In this document: one piece after another, positions 12,966-20,131 of the stretch
Numbering within the stretch: the first letter of the stretch is position 1
How the letters are laid out: each line of letters begins with the position of its first letter
Virus record (IMG/VR): IMGVR_UViG_3300020196_000307
Location: 1-20,371 of that record
Length of the DNA: 20,371 nucleotides
Direction: 5' to 3' (one strand)
Origin: a virus
Translations under genes and position numbers: made by a program
Notes under the pieces: model-generated
What the model was told of the DNA's origin: nothing
The model's database searches: none
The model's input: only the letters and a program-made list of their open reading frames with translations

Positions 12966-13477
12966 TACGGTTTAGCGAGACGAACGCCACGTTCCAGGGC
13001 TTTTTGCATTTTGCCGCCGTTTGCAAATAATGGATACCAGTCGAGAGGGGCTGTAGAACGAGCATTACCGCGACCTGGAATAATTTCACCGCGACGACCG
13101 CTATCAGGGCGCGTGCCACGGGCAACAACGTCTCCGCTGGGACCGGATCCGGGATACCTAAACTCTTCGCGCGGGACGTCGACTAGATCTAGAGCGATTC
13201 CGGCATGAGGCGCTAGGTTTTGGATGACGTATTTGGTTACGCGGGCGGCTTCGCGTTTTGTCGGAGGAAGTTTAGGTACGTCGGAAAGACGATAAGGATA
13301 AGCACCACTGCCACTTCCTGAGCTGGAGGTACTTGCGACCCAGCTGTCTTTGAACTCCCCTGTCCAGTCAGGTCCTGCTTCAGCTAGACCGTTCATAATT
13401 TCTTTGGCAGCATTTCTTGCCAAACCATTTAGCCACTCATAGGCATCACGTTCTATAGCTCTTTGAATACTTGCCAT
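12965..13477 (-). CDS. HK97 gp10-like neck / head-tail joining protein
   Basis: 170 aa. An N-terminal helix (MASIQRAIERDAYEWLNGLA) precedes PDWTGEFKDSWVAS (about 35-48), the 'TG.FK.SW' signature of gp10-like minor proteins. The segment KYVIQNLAPHAGIALDL (about 82-98) corresponds to the 'N..pYA..le.G' part of the family. The end is basic with LDWYPLFANGGKMQKALERG. Such proteins join the completed head to the tail or help tail completion. Starts and ends on TAATG overlaps, so it is coupled on both sides within the neck gene cluster, in the standard order adaptor, head closure, gp10-like, tail terminator, tube. Confidence 0.72.
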   Translation of the reverse strand: MASIQRAIERDAYEWLNGLARNAAKEIMNGLAEAGPDWTGEFKDSWVASTSSSGSGSGAYPYRLSDVPKLPPTKREAARVTKYVIQNLAPHAGIALDLVDVPREEFRYPGSGPSGDVVARGTRPDSGRRGEIIPGRGNARSTAPLDWYPLFANGGKMQKALERGVRLAKP

Positions 13478-13851
13478 TACTGTGGCCTCACTAGCAGGCT
13501 GTGGAGAATGGGCTGGTCGCCTCGATAAGTTTTTACGTCGATGATGCGGCCAGTTTTTGTCGTTCCGGCTTCGGTGTACTGGATTGTGTCACGGATATTT
13601 GGGTAGTAATCGCCGAGTTCGGCATTACCGATCACAACTTTTAGATCGTTGGTTTGGTAGTAACCTTCAAACTCTTCGGGGTTAGCACGGCTGATGACAG
13701 CGCGGATGGTGATATTTGTATTGCTGCTTGTTACCGTTCCAGTGGATGAGTTGTAGGTGGCGGTTGTTTGTTTGATGTAAGCCAGGTTTTGGCCCCAGTC
13801 ACCGAGGATGGAGGCCGGGATGGCTGCAAAAACGGTGTCGATGAGGCTCAT
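13477..13851 (-). CDS. head closure protein
   Basis: 124 aa: MSLIDTVFAAIPASILGDWG at the start, then strands LAYIKQTTATYNSSTGTVTS, NITIRAVISRANPEEFEGYY, NDLKVVIGNAELGDYYPNIR and TKTGRIIDVKTYRGDQPILH. The layout of 'G......y.....TG.v......i.av.........' followed by a strand-rich C-terminus resembles siphovirus head closure (stopper) proteins that seal the portal channel after packaging. GAGGT lies 6 nt before the ATG. It follows the DnaT-like adaptor by 2 nt and overlaps the next gene by TAATG. Function inferred from layout and gene order. Confidence 0.65.
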   Translation of the reverse strand: MSLIDTVFAAIPASILGDWGQNLAYIKQTTATYNSSTGTVTSSNTNITIRAVISRANPEEFEGYYQTNDLKVVIGNAELGDYYPNIRDTIQYTEAGTTKTGRIIDVKTYRGDQPILHSLLVRPQ

Positions 13852-13853
13852 GA

Positions 13854-14384
13854 TTAACCTCGGAAGGCGCGGAGTTGGAAGCCGCCGGCACCGCCGATGG
13901 TGTAGGCGCCTAGGTATGCCTGGAGCCAGGGGTAGACGTCAAAGATGTTGTTGATGGGGCCGTTGGATTGGCCTTCTTTGTACTGGACGCGGAGTTCGCC
14001 GAGTTCGACCTCGCGGTAAAGCTGGTCGGGGTCGTTTTGGGTGTTGGTGATCGCGTCGGTGTCGTTGGCTAATTCGCGTGCCAGCTCGTAGGTGGCGAAC
14101 TTGATTTCCTTGGGGATGACAGAACAGACCAGTTCGACGCGGTCGATCAACCAGTTGTTGCGAGGCCATTTGAGGGCTTGGCCGTTGTCGCAGCGGTCGC
14201 CGTAGAAGTTAAGGCTGTCGATCCAGCGGGTGGCGGAGATTAGGGCGCGGTTCTTTTGGTCGTCGGTCTTGGTGGTCCAGGTCGACGAGTCGGGGATAGT
14301 CTCGAAATACGAGTTGGCCTCGGCCAGCGTGACGTAGCTGTTGGCCGATGCAGAACTCAAAGTGGCGTTAATTGTTGCGGGCAC
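13854..14384 (-). CDS. head-tail adaptor with DnaT-like domain
   Basis: 176 aa. Residues 10-75 carry the pattern ANSYVTLAEANSYFETIPDS, then WTTKTDDQKNRALISATRWI and DSLNFYGDRCDNGQALKWPR, which is the 'DnaT-like ssDNA-binding' domain found in head-tail connector (adaptor) proteins of many phages, despite the misleading name. The helical middle (EIKFATYELARELANDTDAI) would bind the portal ring. The start is GTG (14384), the first possible start after an in-frame stop, with GGAGG 12 nt upstream. It is the first gene after the strong terminator behind the capsid gene, so its expression depends on read-through or on a promoter I cannot see. Confidence 0.75.
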   Translation of the reverse strand: MPATINATLSSASANSYVTLAEANSYFETIPDSSTWTTKTDDQKNRALISATRWIDSLNFYGDRCDNGQALKWPRNNWLIDRVELVCSVIPKEIKFATYELARELANDTDAITNTQNDPDQLYREVELGELRVQYKEGQSNGPINNIFDVYPWLQAYLGAYTIGGAGGFQLRAFRG

Positions 14385-14420
14385 AGTACGTCACAGCCTC
14401 CGTCTTATCAGTGTAGCGGC

Positions 14421-14453
14421 AATAAAAAAGCCCCACTCGAAGGTGAGGCCTTT
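14421..14453 (-). terminator. intrinsic terminator after the major capsid gene
   Basis: The minus strand reads AAAGGCCTCAC-CTTCGA-GTGGGGCTTTTTT. A 7-bp stem with one G-U pair, extended by A-U pairs from the flanking A and T tracts, closes a UUCG-containing loop and is followed by six T. It lies between the major capsid gene stop (14471) and the adaptor gene. Strongest terminator of the window. Confidence 0.9.
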
Positions 14454-14470
14454 GAAGAGTTGATCGAAGA

Positions 14471-15550
14471 TCAGATCGTGCTGGTGTCCAGCGGGCTGTT
14501 GACGGTGACCTGCACCAGGGGGATCAGGTCGATGTCGTAGGTGGCGGTCCAGTTGCCAGCGGTGGAGAGGCCGCCGTTGGTCGGGTTGTCGCCGGCATCG
14601 CCCCACTTGGTGCCCATCACGTGGTAGGCGCTGTGGTAGTCGACCGAAAGCACATCCTGCTTGGAGAGGACGTTACGGTCGGCTTCGATGCGGAGGTCTT
14701 GCTGCACACCCTCCATGATGGTGCCCGACTTGGTCAGGTAGCAGTAGAACTCGCGCTGGTGGCCAGCGGTGCCAGGGGCAACGGTGTTCACCAGGGGATC
14801 GATGATTACGCGGCAACCGGCAAACTCGCCGATTTCGCGGGCACCAACGCCTACGCCACCACCGCCCCAGACAACGCTGCCGGCTGCTGCCAGAGCGGAA
14901 GTCGAGAAGGTCAGCAGGCCCACCTGATACAGGTAGAAGCCGACCGAGGGATGGACAACGAGGAGATCAAGTTCGCTGCCACGCTCACCCAGGAGGGCGC
15001 GGGCGCGGGACACGGCAGCGCCAGTCAGGAAGTTGGCTTCGGCACCGCCGGAGGCGGCGGCGACGGCCAAATCCAGTGCGTTGGCGGACAGGGCGGTGCC
15101 AAACAGACCGGCAAGCTGACTAAACAGACGCTGGCTGTTCAGTTTGTTGATGGCGTCGGCAAGCTGGTTGCGGATGTGAAGCATGGGGTCTTCACCGGCT
15201 GCCAGCATTGCGACGTCGTCCACTGCGTACGCAAAGCCGCGATGGCAGATGGTGGCGATCTGGGTGGCGGTGCCGATCTTCTGAGGGGTCAGATAGCCGG
15301 CGTTGCTGGTGCCCCAGGTGGCCGTGCCGTTCATGATCTCCTCGGTGGGAGATACGGGGTTGAACTCGGGCACTTGGATGCGGGTGCCGCCTTCGCGGGC
15401 ATCCAGCAGAGGAGTACGCACCACGGCGCCGCTCTTCAGGAAGAGGGAACGCTCTTTGATGGCCTCAGACACATAGGTGCTGAGGTTATTGCGCTTGACG
15501 ATGTCCGCCAGAAGGACACCGCCGGAATAGTTCTGGAAAGGAGCAGCCAT
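14471..15550 (-). CDS. major capsid protein
   Basis: 359 aa starting MAAPFQNYSGGVLLADIVKR. Features typical of phage coat proteins include SGAVVRTPLLDAREGGTRIQ and VPEFNPVSPTEEIMNGTATW (about 40-80), then HRGFAYAVDDVAMLAAGEDP (about 102-121), a helix DAINKLNSQRLFSQLAGLFG, and LDLLVVHPSVGFYLYQVGLL (about 198-217). The C-terminal section YHSAYHVMGTKWGDAGDNPT is the usual beta end. An HK97 fold is expected but not provable here. GGAGG stands 4 nt before the ATG, one of the strongest ribosome sites seen, and a strong terminator follows the gene. It lies directly after the scaffold gene, in the usual order. GC content is high compared with the tail genes. Confidence 0.88.
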   Translation of the reverse strand: MAAPFQNYSGGVLLADIVKRNNLSTYVSEAIKERSLFLKSGAVVRTPLLDAREGGTRIQVPEFNPVSPTEEIMNGTATWGTSNAGYLTPQKIGTATQIATICHRGFAYAVDDVAMLAAGEDPMLHIRNQLADAINKLNSQRLFSQLAGLFGTALSANALDLAVAAASGGAEANFLTGAAVSRARALLGERGSELDLLVVHPSVGFYLYQVGLLTFSTSALAAAGSVVWGGGGVGVGAREIGEFAGCRVIIDPLVNTVAPGTAGHQREFYCYLTKSGTIMEGVQQDLRIEADRNVLSKQDVLSVDYHSAYHVMGTKWGDAGDNPTNGGLSTAGNWTATYDIDLIPLVQVTVNSPLDTSTI

Positions 15551-15618
15551 TGGGCCTCCGAAAGGTCAGGGGGTTTGCGTCCCAGTCACAGACTTGGGTG
15601 GTGGTGCCTCACTGAGGC

Positions 15619-16341
15619 TTAAAGACCGGCTTCCCTCTTCAGCACTGCTGCGAGTTCAGGGTCTTGGGCGGACAGCATCATCTGCTGCGTTAAGTTAATA
15701 CTACCTTCCTTCCAGGGATTATTCATACCTGGGGCGACAGTAGAAGTGGGATTGGGCTTGGCGCCCATGCCGGCAGCAGAACTTGGCTTGAAGTGATGTT
15801 CAAAGCCGGAGCCTGGATTCTTCAGGTTGTTTAGATATGCCTGAAGGTCTTGTTCCACGCCGCCGTTGAGGACGACGACGCTGCCGGTTTCGTTTTTGCG
15901 GAGGTTGCCTTGGAGCAACATCAGCATTTGCTCGGCGTTGATTGCGCCAGCTTGGCTAATAGCGGACATGGCCGCTGTTCGCATAATGGCGGCTTCGTTA
16001 GAAGAACGGAGGTCCTCAAGTTGGCGGTTCAGATCGGCGATTTGCTGATCTTTTTCTTGCGCCGTCTTGTTGGCCTCTTCCCACAGATCTTTCCACTGGC
16101 CTTGGTCTTGTAGGACTTTTTTGCGTTGGTCGTCCTGCTTTTTGTAGACCTCGTCCAATTTTGCCTTGATGCCTTGGAAACGTTCCTCGGCTTCGGCGGA
16201 TTGGGCTTTTAAGGCGTTGATCTGGGACTCGTACTCAGCCTTGATGTTGGTGACATCAGGGGTGGGTTGAGCGGTGTCGGCTCCAGCCACAGGCTGGGGT
16301 GGAGTCGCCACGGGCGTCTCCTGGATGACTTGCTCTTCCAT
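15619..16341 (-). CDS. capsid scaffolding protein
   Basis: 240 aa with a Pro/Gln-rich start (residues 1-30), a long charged coiled-coil region from about 32 to 115 (INALKAQSAEAEERFQGIKA, KLDEVYKKQDDQRKKVLQDQ, QIADLNRQLEDLRSSNEAAI), a Gly/Pro linker (ASSAAGMGAKPNPTSTVAPG) and a short C-terminal helix ending LAAVLKREAGL. This is the standard build of phage scaffolding proteins, which drive coat assembly and leave or are cleaved before packaging. It sits immediately before the capsid gene. There is no protease motif, so no protease-scaffold fusion. The start is 3 nt after the stop of the 61-aa gene. Confidence 0.82.
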   Translation of the reverse strand: MEEQVIQETPVATPPQPVAGADTAQPTPDVTNIKAEYESQINALKAQSAEAEERFQGIKAKLDEVYKKQDDQRKKVLQDQGQWKDLWEEANKTAQEKDQQIADLNRQLEDLRSSNEAAIMRTAAMSAISQAGAINAEQMLMLLQGNLRKNETGSVVVLNGGVEQDLQAYLNNLKNPGSGFEHHFKPSSAAGMGAKPNPTSTVAPGMNNPWKEGSINLTQQMMLSAQDPELAAVLKREAGL

Positions 16342-16344
16342 GCG

Positions 16345-16530
16345 TTAGAACTCGGGGATTTCAGGGGTTTCGGTGACAAACGCAGGCTCGCTGGTGGCCT
16401 TTTTGCCAGCCTTGCGGGCGGGTTTTTCGGGGGCGGGTTCTGCTTTTGCAGCCCGCGCAGCTTCGTCCATTTCGACCATTTCCCAGCGGAAACTGCCGTC
16501 AGGTTGCTGCACGTAATCCAGGCTTTTCAC
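16345..16530 (-). CDS. small head-module protein, unknown
   Basis: 61 aa from a GTG start: MKSLDYVQQPDGSFRWEMVE at the N-terminus, then an Ala/Lys/Glu/Pro-rich linker (AARAAKAEPAPEKPARKAGK) and an acidic Pro-rich end (ETPEIPEF). It stands between the collagen-like gene and the scaffold gene, 3 nt before the latter. The low-complexity middle suggests a flexible protein that could work with the scaffold. No Shine-Dalgarno is clear and the upstream 49 nt form a hairpin array. I judge it a real gene because of its ordered N-terminus and tight packing; function unknown. Confidence 0.55.
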   Translation of the reverse strand: MKSLDYVQQPDGSFRWEMVEMDEAARAAKAEPAPEKPARKAGKKATSEPAFVTETPEIPEF

Positions 16531-16551
16531 CAGCGGACTGTAGAAAGTGCA

Positions 16552-16582
16552 GTTCTATTCTAGAACATAAGAAGATGTTCTA
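16552..16582 (-). repeat. triple inverted element GTTCTA / TAGAAC / GTTCTA
   Basis: On the plus strand GTTCTA (16552-16557), TAGAAC (16561-16566) and GTTCTA (16577-16582) alternate in orientation. TAGAACAT (16561-16568) pairs perfectly over 8 bp with ATGTTCTA (16575-16582) around AAGAAG. It pairs alternatively over 6 bp with the first element around TTC. The stop codon of the collagen-like gene (16580-16582) lies in the stem. No T run follows on the minus strand. Likely an mRNA structure or operator-like site, not a classical terminator. Confidence 0.55.
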
Positions 16583-17305
16583 AAACGTGCCATCGTCGAT
16601 GGCGTATGTGGCCGATACGTAGAAGTCGGTGGCCAACGAAACAACGCCATCAGAAACGGTTATGCCGGTACCTGCAGTGACGGTAGCGTTGGAACCAGCG
16701 GGACCCTGCGGTCCGGTGGGGCCGGTTAAACCTGTAAGACCTTGAGGGCCGGTTTCGCCTTGTGGGCCTTGGGATCCGGTGGGGCCGGCAGGACCTGTTT
16801 CGCCTTGCGGACCTTGCGGGCCAGTAAGACCGATGAGACCTTGTTCGCCTTGGGGACCAGCAGGACCGGCGGGCCCCGTGGCTCCAGTAGGGCCGGTCGG
16901 ACCAGGGTCGCCTTGGGGGCCGGCAGGGCCGATGGGGCCGGTGTCTCCTGCTGGGCCGGTTGCACCAGTGGGGCCGGTGGCCCCGGTGGGACCTTGGGGG
17001 CCGGGATTGCCTTTGTCGCCTTTGACCGGAGGAGCTTGGTTGCCGCTAATGGTCAGTTGGGTGGTGCGGATACGGCCGTCGGTATCTCGCGTGCCAAGGG
17101 CTACGGGTTCGGTAGGCCACGCGGTGCCGGACTTGGGGCCATAAAGCTGCTTGGTGCGACGGTCGATGTACCAGTCGCCGGGGTTGCCGAGGTCGCTCGG
17201 GGGACCGTCGCCAGATAGCAACGTGGTTAGGTTTTTTAGTTTTTTACTGAGTTTGACGAGTGCGGTGACTTGGGCCAGCGTCAGGTAGTCCTGTTGGGTG
17301 GCCAT
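16580..17305 (-). CDS. collagen-like structural protein in the head module
   Basis: 241 aa. The N-terminal 35 residues are helical ([20 protein letters not shown]). Then follows [20 protein letters not shown] (about 39-58), a motif often placed before phage and bacterial collagen-like stretches. Residues 96-203 are 36 uninterrupted G-X-Y triplets, many GPT, GAT, GPQ and GPA. A short beta-rich C-terminus ends [10 protein letters not shown]. Collagen-like stretches form triple helices, so a trimeric fibrous rod about 30 nm long is expected (inference). Most phage collagen-like genes are among the tail fibres; this one lies between portal and scaffold, so a head or collar fibre is the likely role. 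Translation is probably coupled to the portal gene, whose stop is 4 nt upstream. Confidence 0.82.
   Translation of the reverse strand: MATQQDYLTLAQVTALVKLSKKLKNLTTLLSGDGPPSDLGNPGDWYIDRRTKQLYGPKSGTAWPTEPVALGTRDTDGRIRTTQLTISGNQAPPVKGDKGNPGPQGPTGATGPTGATGPAGDTGPIGPAGPQGDPGPTGPTGATGPAGPAGPQGEQGLIGLTGPQGPQGETGPAGPTGSQGPQGETGPQGLTGLTGPTGPQGPAGSNATVTAGTGITVSDGVVSLATDFYVSATYAIDDGTF
16697..17020 (-). repeat. G-X-Y coding repeat of the collagen-like gene
   Basis: A 9-nt periodic array encodes 36 consecutive Gly-X-Y triplets (residues 96-203). Related units such as GGX-CCX-ACX recur with varied third bases, so the repeat is old at DNA level, yet it could still expand or contract by slippage. Confidence 0.85.
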
Positions 17306-17309
17306 TGCA

Positions 17310-18869
17310 TCAACTCATCATTGCTTGAATAAGACGCTCCATCTGGTCCGCCGAGATTGTTTCGGAGGGATCTTCTTCCTCTTCTTCGCGGGCTTCTTCC
17401 TCGGCGGATTCGATGGGTTCCAGTGATTCGTTGTCGCTGTGCATAGGCGTGCCAGTGGAAAGAATTTCGCCTTGGCGGAGGATGTCGCGGAACTCTTCGC
17501 GGTCGATGACCTGTTGTGCGAACAGGCTTGTCAACGCGGTGATGTCTTGGCCGATGAGGCGGTCGATGTCGAAGTCGCGGCTGACGTAGACCTTGGGAGG
17601 TTCCAGTTGGAGATAGTTGGCGGCGAGGTCGAAGGCGCCTTGGAGGGTTTGCTGGAGGTCCATGGAGACCATTGACAGCATGGAGTTGGTGTCGACGCGG
17701 TCGAGGCGGCGGGCGTCGGCAGATTCGGCGACAAACTTTTGTTGGCTCAGCGTGCTGATGCCCAACGTCGCCATTTGCATCTGGAGTTCTTTGATTTCGT
17801 TTGACTGGGCCTCGAAAGCGCTCGATGCAGGCTCCACGTAATAAGCCTTGTTGCCGGGCTGCATCGCCAACGCATAATTAACACTGATAGCAAGGTCCTT
17901 GGTCTGGTCGTCCCAGCCTTCGAGGACGAGCATGGGTTGGCTGGCGACATGCAGGCTGTGGATGAGGTCGGCTTGGCGCTGGAAGTGGGCCAGGTTTAGG
18001 TAAGCGATGTCGAGTAGCGGAGGCTTGCTGACGAGGGTGTCGACCTTGTTGGAGTACATCGTGACGAGGGGAATTTCGCCGAGGCTGTACGCGCCAGATT
18101 CGATCAGTTCGTAGTCGCCGCCGGTGGGGCCGGTGATGTTGAAGGAATTGGGGTACGGCATTTGTCCGTACATGTCCTTGCGGCTTTCCTGCTGGCGGTA
18201 GATCTCGTAGCGGCCGGGCTCGATGACGCGGACTTGGTCGTACACTTTTTCGCCGAAGCGGCCGTCGGGGACGATCGCTTTTTCGGCGATGCGGATTTGG
18301 ATCAGTTTGCCGTAGTTGACCTCACGATCGAGGCGCCAGCCGTAGACGTTTTGGGGTTCGACCTCGATCCAGTAGGGGCGGCGGTTGAGGGCGCGTTCTT
18401 CGGCGAGGCTGCGGGCGCCAGTTGGGGCGGGGAAGTCGACCAGGGTGTGGCAGTGGCCGTAGGTCAGGGCGCAGATCAATAGGCGCCGGGCGTATTCGTC
18501 AAGGTCGGAGCCACAGCCGTCGACGTCCTTGGCGAAAATTTCGCTCCAGTAGGGGTCGCCTTCGAGGACGATGGGTTTGCGGAGGACCAGACCGGCGGCG
18601 GCACGCACCAGGCGTTGGGTGAAGGGGGAGAAGACGGCACGGTTGACGCGGGCCAGGTAGGCCGTGTAGTCCTCGCGGGGCTCCAGGGGGAGGAAAGTTT
18701 CGCTGTTTTCGCGCAGGTATTCGGTGCCGAGGGTGACGGCTTTCATGATTTCCCAGCCGCGCATCATGTCCAGCACGGCGCGGGTCCGCGAGAACGGTGA
18801 GTCAGTCGGACCCTCGAAGGTCGAGCTGACGAGATGGGTGCGGATTTGGCCTGGGACTGCGTAGGTCAT
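17310..18869 (-). CDS. portal protein (DUF4055 type)
   Basis: 519 aa. Early features are [20 protein letters not shown] (about 23-42) and [20 protein letters not shown], then [20 protein letters not shown]. This 'FLP......Y..R..RA.F.PFT...V....G...RKP' layout is characteristic of DUF4055 portal proteins. The middle ([20 protein letters not shown]) and [20 protein letters not shown] fit the wing and clip. A long helix ([20 protein letters not shown]) fits the stem, and the end is very acidic ([16 protein letters not shown]). Twelve copies form the channel for packaging and ejection at one capsid vertex. It follows the terminase-linked small genes and is 4 nt behind the 90-aa gene. High GC and strong codon bias toward C/G third bases match its neighbours. 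Confidence 0.88.
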   Translation of the reverse strand: MTYAVPGQIRTHLVSSTFEGPTDSPFSRTRAVLDMMRGWEIMKAVTLGTEYLRENSETFLPLEPREDYTAYLARVNRAVFSPFTQRLVRAAAGLVLRKPIVLEGDPYWSEIFAKDVDGCGSDLDEYARRLLICALTYGHCHTLVDFPAPTGARSLAEERALNRRPYWIEVEPQNVYGWRLDREVNYGKLIQIRIAEKAIVPDGRFGEKVYDQVRVIEPGRYEIYRQQESRKDMYGQMPYPNSFNITGPTGGDYELIESGAYSLGEIPLVTMYSNKVDTLVSKPPLLDIAYLNLAHFQRQADLIHSLHVASQPMLVLEGWDDQTKDLAISVNYALAMQPGNKAYYVEPASSAFEAQSNEIKELQMQMATLGISTLSQQKFVAESADARRLDRVDTNSMLSMVSMDLQQTLQGAFDLAANYLQLEPPKVYVSRDFDIDRLIGQDITALTSLFAQQVIDREEFRDILRQGEILSTGTPMHSDNESLEPIESAEEEAREEEEEDPSETISADQMERLIQAMMS

Positions 18870-18873
18870 TGGG

Positions 18874-19146
18874 TTACCATTTCACCTTGTCGGCCCAGTA
18901 GGCGGCAGACATCTTGCCTTTCTTTATGTTAGAGGCATGTCTGGCTTTGAAGGATGCGCGTCGTGCTCGCTCTGCTTCTGATTCTCCTTTTTGTGCTGGC
19001 GAGCCAGATACACCCTGCTGACCGAATCGAATAAGTTTCACTGTGTCGCCCTCTTTTGCGAGGACGGCGTGTGATTTTTCGGGGTGTTTTGGGGTGCGTT
19101 TGGGTTTGTTGTAGCCCGCAAATTTTTCGCCGCGATACTCAATCAT
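18874..19146 (-). CDS. conserved small basic phage protein
   Basis: 90 aa beginning MIEYRGEKFAGYNKPKRTPK. The pattern 'YRGEKF.GYNKPKRTP.HP.KSHAVLAKEGDTVKLIRFGQQGV' and the end ASNIKKGKMSAAYWADKVKW recur in phages of several types, usually beside the portal, as a domain of unknown function (possibly DUF6321; name from memory). Rich in Lys and Arg, it may contact DNA or the negatively charged portal C-terminus, which is speculation. It overlaps the 65-aa gene upstream by 8 nt and lies 4 nt before the portal gene. Gene call is firm; biochemical role unknown. Confidence 0.75.
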   Translation of the reverse strand: MIEYRGEKFAGYNKPKRTPKHPEKSHAVLAKEGDTVKLIRFGQQGVSGSPAQKGESEAERARRASFKARHASNIKKGKMSAAYWADKVKW

Positions 19147-19336
19147 CGTCTTCTTCCTCCTCGTCGACTTCGTCTACATCGACTAGAACTTCTACACCAG
19201 TGAAAAGATTACGCATGAAGCCGGCAAATAAATCGGCGTCACTAGGCGTTTTGAAGTCAAAAGTAACTTGGGTGCGACCAGTTTCGGCATCAACTTCGAT
19301 GTAAGTTGGATAGCCCGAGAGGGTGTGGATTGCCAT
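19139..19336 (-). CDS. small acidic head-module protein, unknown
   Basis: 65 aa. An ordered N-terminal part (MAIHTLSGYPTYIEVDAETG, then RTQVTFDFKTPSDADLFAGF) looks like a small beta-alpha domain. The C-terminal 13 residues, DVDEVDEEEEDDD, are almost all acidic. It overlaps the basic 90-aa gene by 8 nt, and its start overlaps the stop of the 121-aa gene by one base (TAATG). The pairing of an acidic and a basic small protein from overlapping genes suggests they may interact, but that is inference. No family recognised. Confidence 0.6.
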   Translation of the reverse strand: MAIHTLSGYPTYIEVDAETGRTQVTFDFKTPSDADLFAGFMRNLFTGVEVLVDVDEVDEEEEDDD

Positions 19337-19701
19337 TACATTGTGCCCAGTTTTACAGAAACTGTAGCTGTTCCAGTGCTTACGAGGGTAAGCAGGTGGA
19401 TGCGAATGTAGCGGTTGGGCTGATTTTGCACATAGTACATGTAAGTGCCGTCGGCAGTGATGCTGTTGACGCCAGGGTGTTTGGTTACGGTGGTTAGATG
19501 GCCGTAGTTGGTGCCGTCGAGGCTACCATCAAAATCAAAAGTAGCCTCCTTTCCACCGCCAGCGAGGCCAGAAACGGTTACTTGGATCGCCCAGTGCAAT
19601 GCGACGGATTCATTTGCAGTGAAAAAACCGGCGGATGTGCGGGATCCGAGGTCGTAGATGGTTAGTTCGCCATCGTGGATGGTGCCGGTTCCAATGGCCA
19701 T
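19336..19701 (-). CDS. putative head decoration-type structural protein
   Basis: 121 aa, beta-rich throughout: MAIGTGTIHDGELTIYDLGS, then VALHWAIQVTVSGLAGGGKE, ATFDFDGSLDGTNYGHLTTV, and a C-terminus RYIRIHLLTLVSTGTATVSV. The 'FDFDGSLDGTNY' and 'NRYIRI' features are common in small phage beta-sandwich proteins, which often decorate capsids or fibres. No cysteine, membrane or catalytic motif. Its location in the head module between the terminase and portal genes favours a capsid-associated role over a tail one. It stands 6 nt behind the 81-aa gene and shares its stop base with the next start (TAATG). Confidence 0.6.
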   Translation of the reverse strand: MAIGTGTIHDGELTIYDLGSRTSAGFFTANESVALHWAIQVTVSGLAGGGKEATFDFDGSLDGTNYGHLTTVTKHPGVNSITADGTYMYYVQNQPNRYIRIHLLTLVSTGTATVSVKLGTM

Positions 19702-19707
19702 TGGGAT

Positions 19708-19953
19708 TTAGCCTCGCGCTTTTTTATAGATGTCGCTGTCGGCTTTGCGGGCGCCGCCTTTGCCGGAGACATAGCTGTTGACGCGACCCATGGCCCAGGC
19801 AGCCATTGAGACGTTGCGCGAACCACTGGATAAGTAGGCGCCCTGGCCGCGACGATAAACTGCGGCGAGTTCGCCGTAGCTGAAGCGGGTGCCTTCAGCC
19901 TTTGCCTTAAGCGCCTTTTTTGTTGCTTCGCTTAACGGTTTTGCGCTTGCCAC
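19708..19953 (-). CDS. small conserved phage protein (DUF5824-like)
   Basis: 81 aa from a GTG start: MASAKPLSEATKKALKAKAE, then RFSYGELAAVYRRGQGAYLS and SGSRNVSMAAWAMGRVNSYV, ending GARKADSDIYKKARG. The 'VYRRG.GAYLSSGSR..VSM..WAM.RVNS' core is common in small phage proteins of unknown function (possibly DUF5824; name from memory). The frame stays open upstream to 20064, but the extension reads like a shadow of the neighbouring gene. GTG at 19953 with GAGG 10 nt before it is the better start. It overlaps the previous gene by 47 nt, far more than any other pair here. Basic, possibly DNA-associated; role unknown. Confidence 0.68.
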   Translation of the reverse strand: MASAKPLSEATKKALKAKAEGTRFSYGELAAVYRRGQGAYLSSGSRNVSMAAWAMGRVNSYVSGKGGARKADSDIYKKARG

Positions 19954-20131
19954 CTTGTTCAGTCCTCGATTTAGAAACAGCTTTGATATCAATAAACTCG
20001 CCGCGCTTGTAAGCCTCGGCGGTGCTTTTGATCTCACGAGCCTTGGCACTTCTGTTTTTTGCACCGCTAAGGTACTTTTTCGGCAATCCGGTTGCCTTGT
20101 CTTTGGGTACGCGGCGTTGCTTGTGGGACAT
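19907..20131 (-). CDS. small basic protein, conserved in cyanophages
   Basis: 74 aa from ATG at 20131: MSHKQRRVPKDKATGLPKKY, then LSGAKNRSAKAREIKSTAEA and YKRGEFIDIKAVSKSRTEQG, ending in a basic tail KRKTVKRSNKKGA. The 'LPKKYLSGA...AARA.EIK.TA.AYK.G..IDIKAVSKSR' layout resembles small Lys/Arg-rich proteins near the terminase genes of picocyanobacterial phages. The frame is open further upstream to 20251, but that part is the shadow of the 32-aa gene. The ATG shares a base with that gene's stop (TAATG), which fixes this start. The last 47 nt overlap the next gene in another frame. Highly basic, likely nucleic-acid binding; function not known. Confidence 0.68.
   Translation of the reverse strand: MSHKQRRVPKDKATGLPKKYLSGAKNRSAKAREIKSTAEAYKRGEFIDIKAVSKSRTEQGGKRKTVKRSNKKGA

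Noticed and set aside
15606-15618. GCCTC-ACT-GAGGC hairpin between scaffold and capsid genes
   Set aside because: Short stem and no T tract on either side; too weak to call a terminator, and no promoter pair is visible in the same gap.
14621-15622. 333-aa plus-strand ORF opposite the capsid gene
   Set aside because: Shadow of the GC-rich, strongly biased capsid gene; composition (Gly, Ala, Val, Asp, His, Gln) is typical of an antisense frame and it has no known domain.
16742-17218. Long plus-strand ORFs opposite the collagen-like gene
   Set aside because: Gly/Pro-rich mirror frames created by the 9-nt repeat on the other strand; no ribosome site or independent signal.
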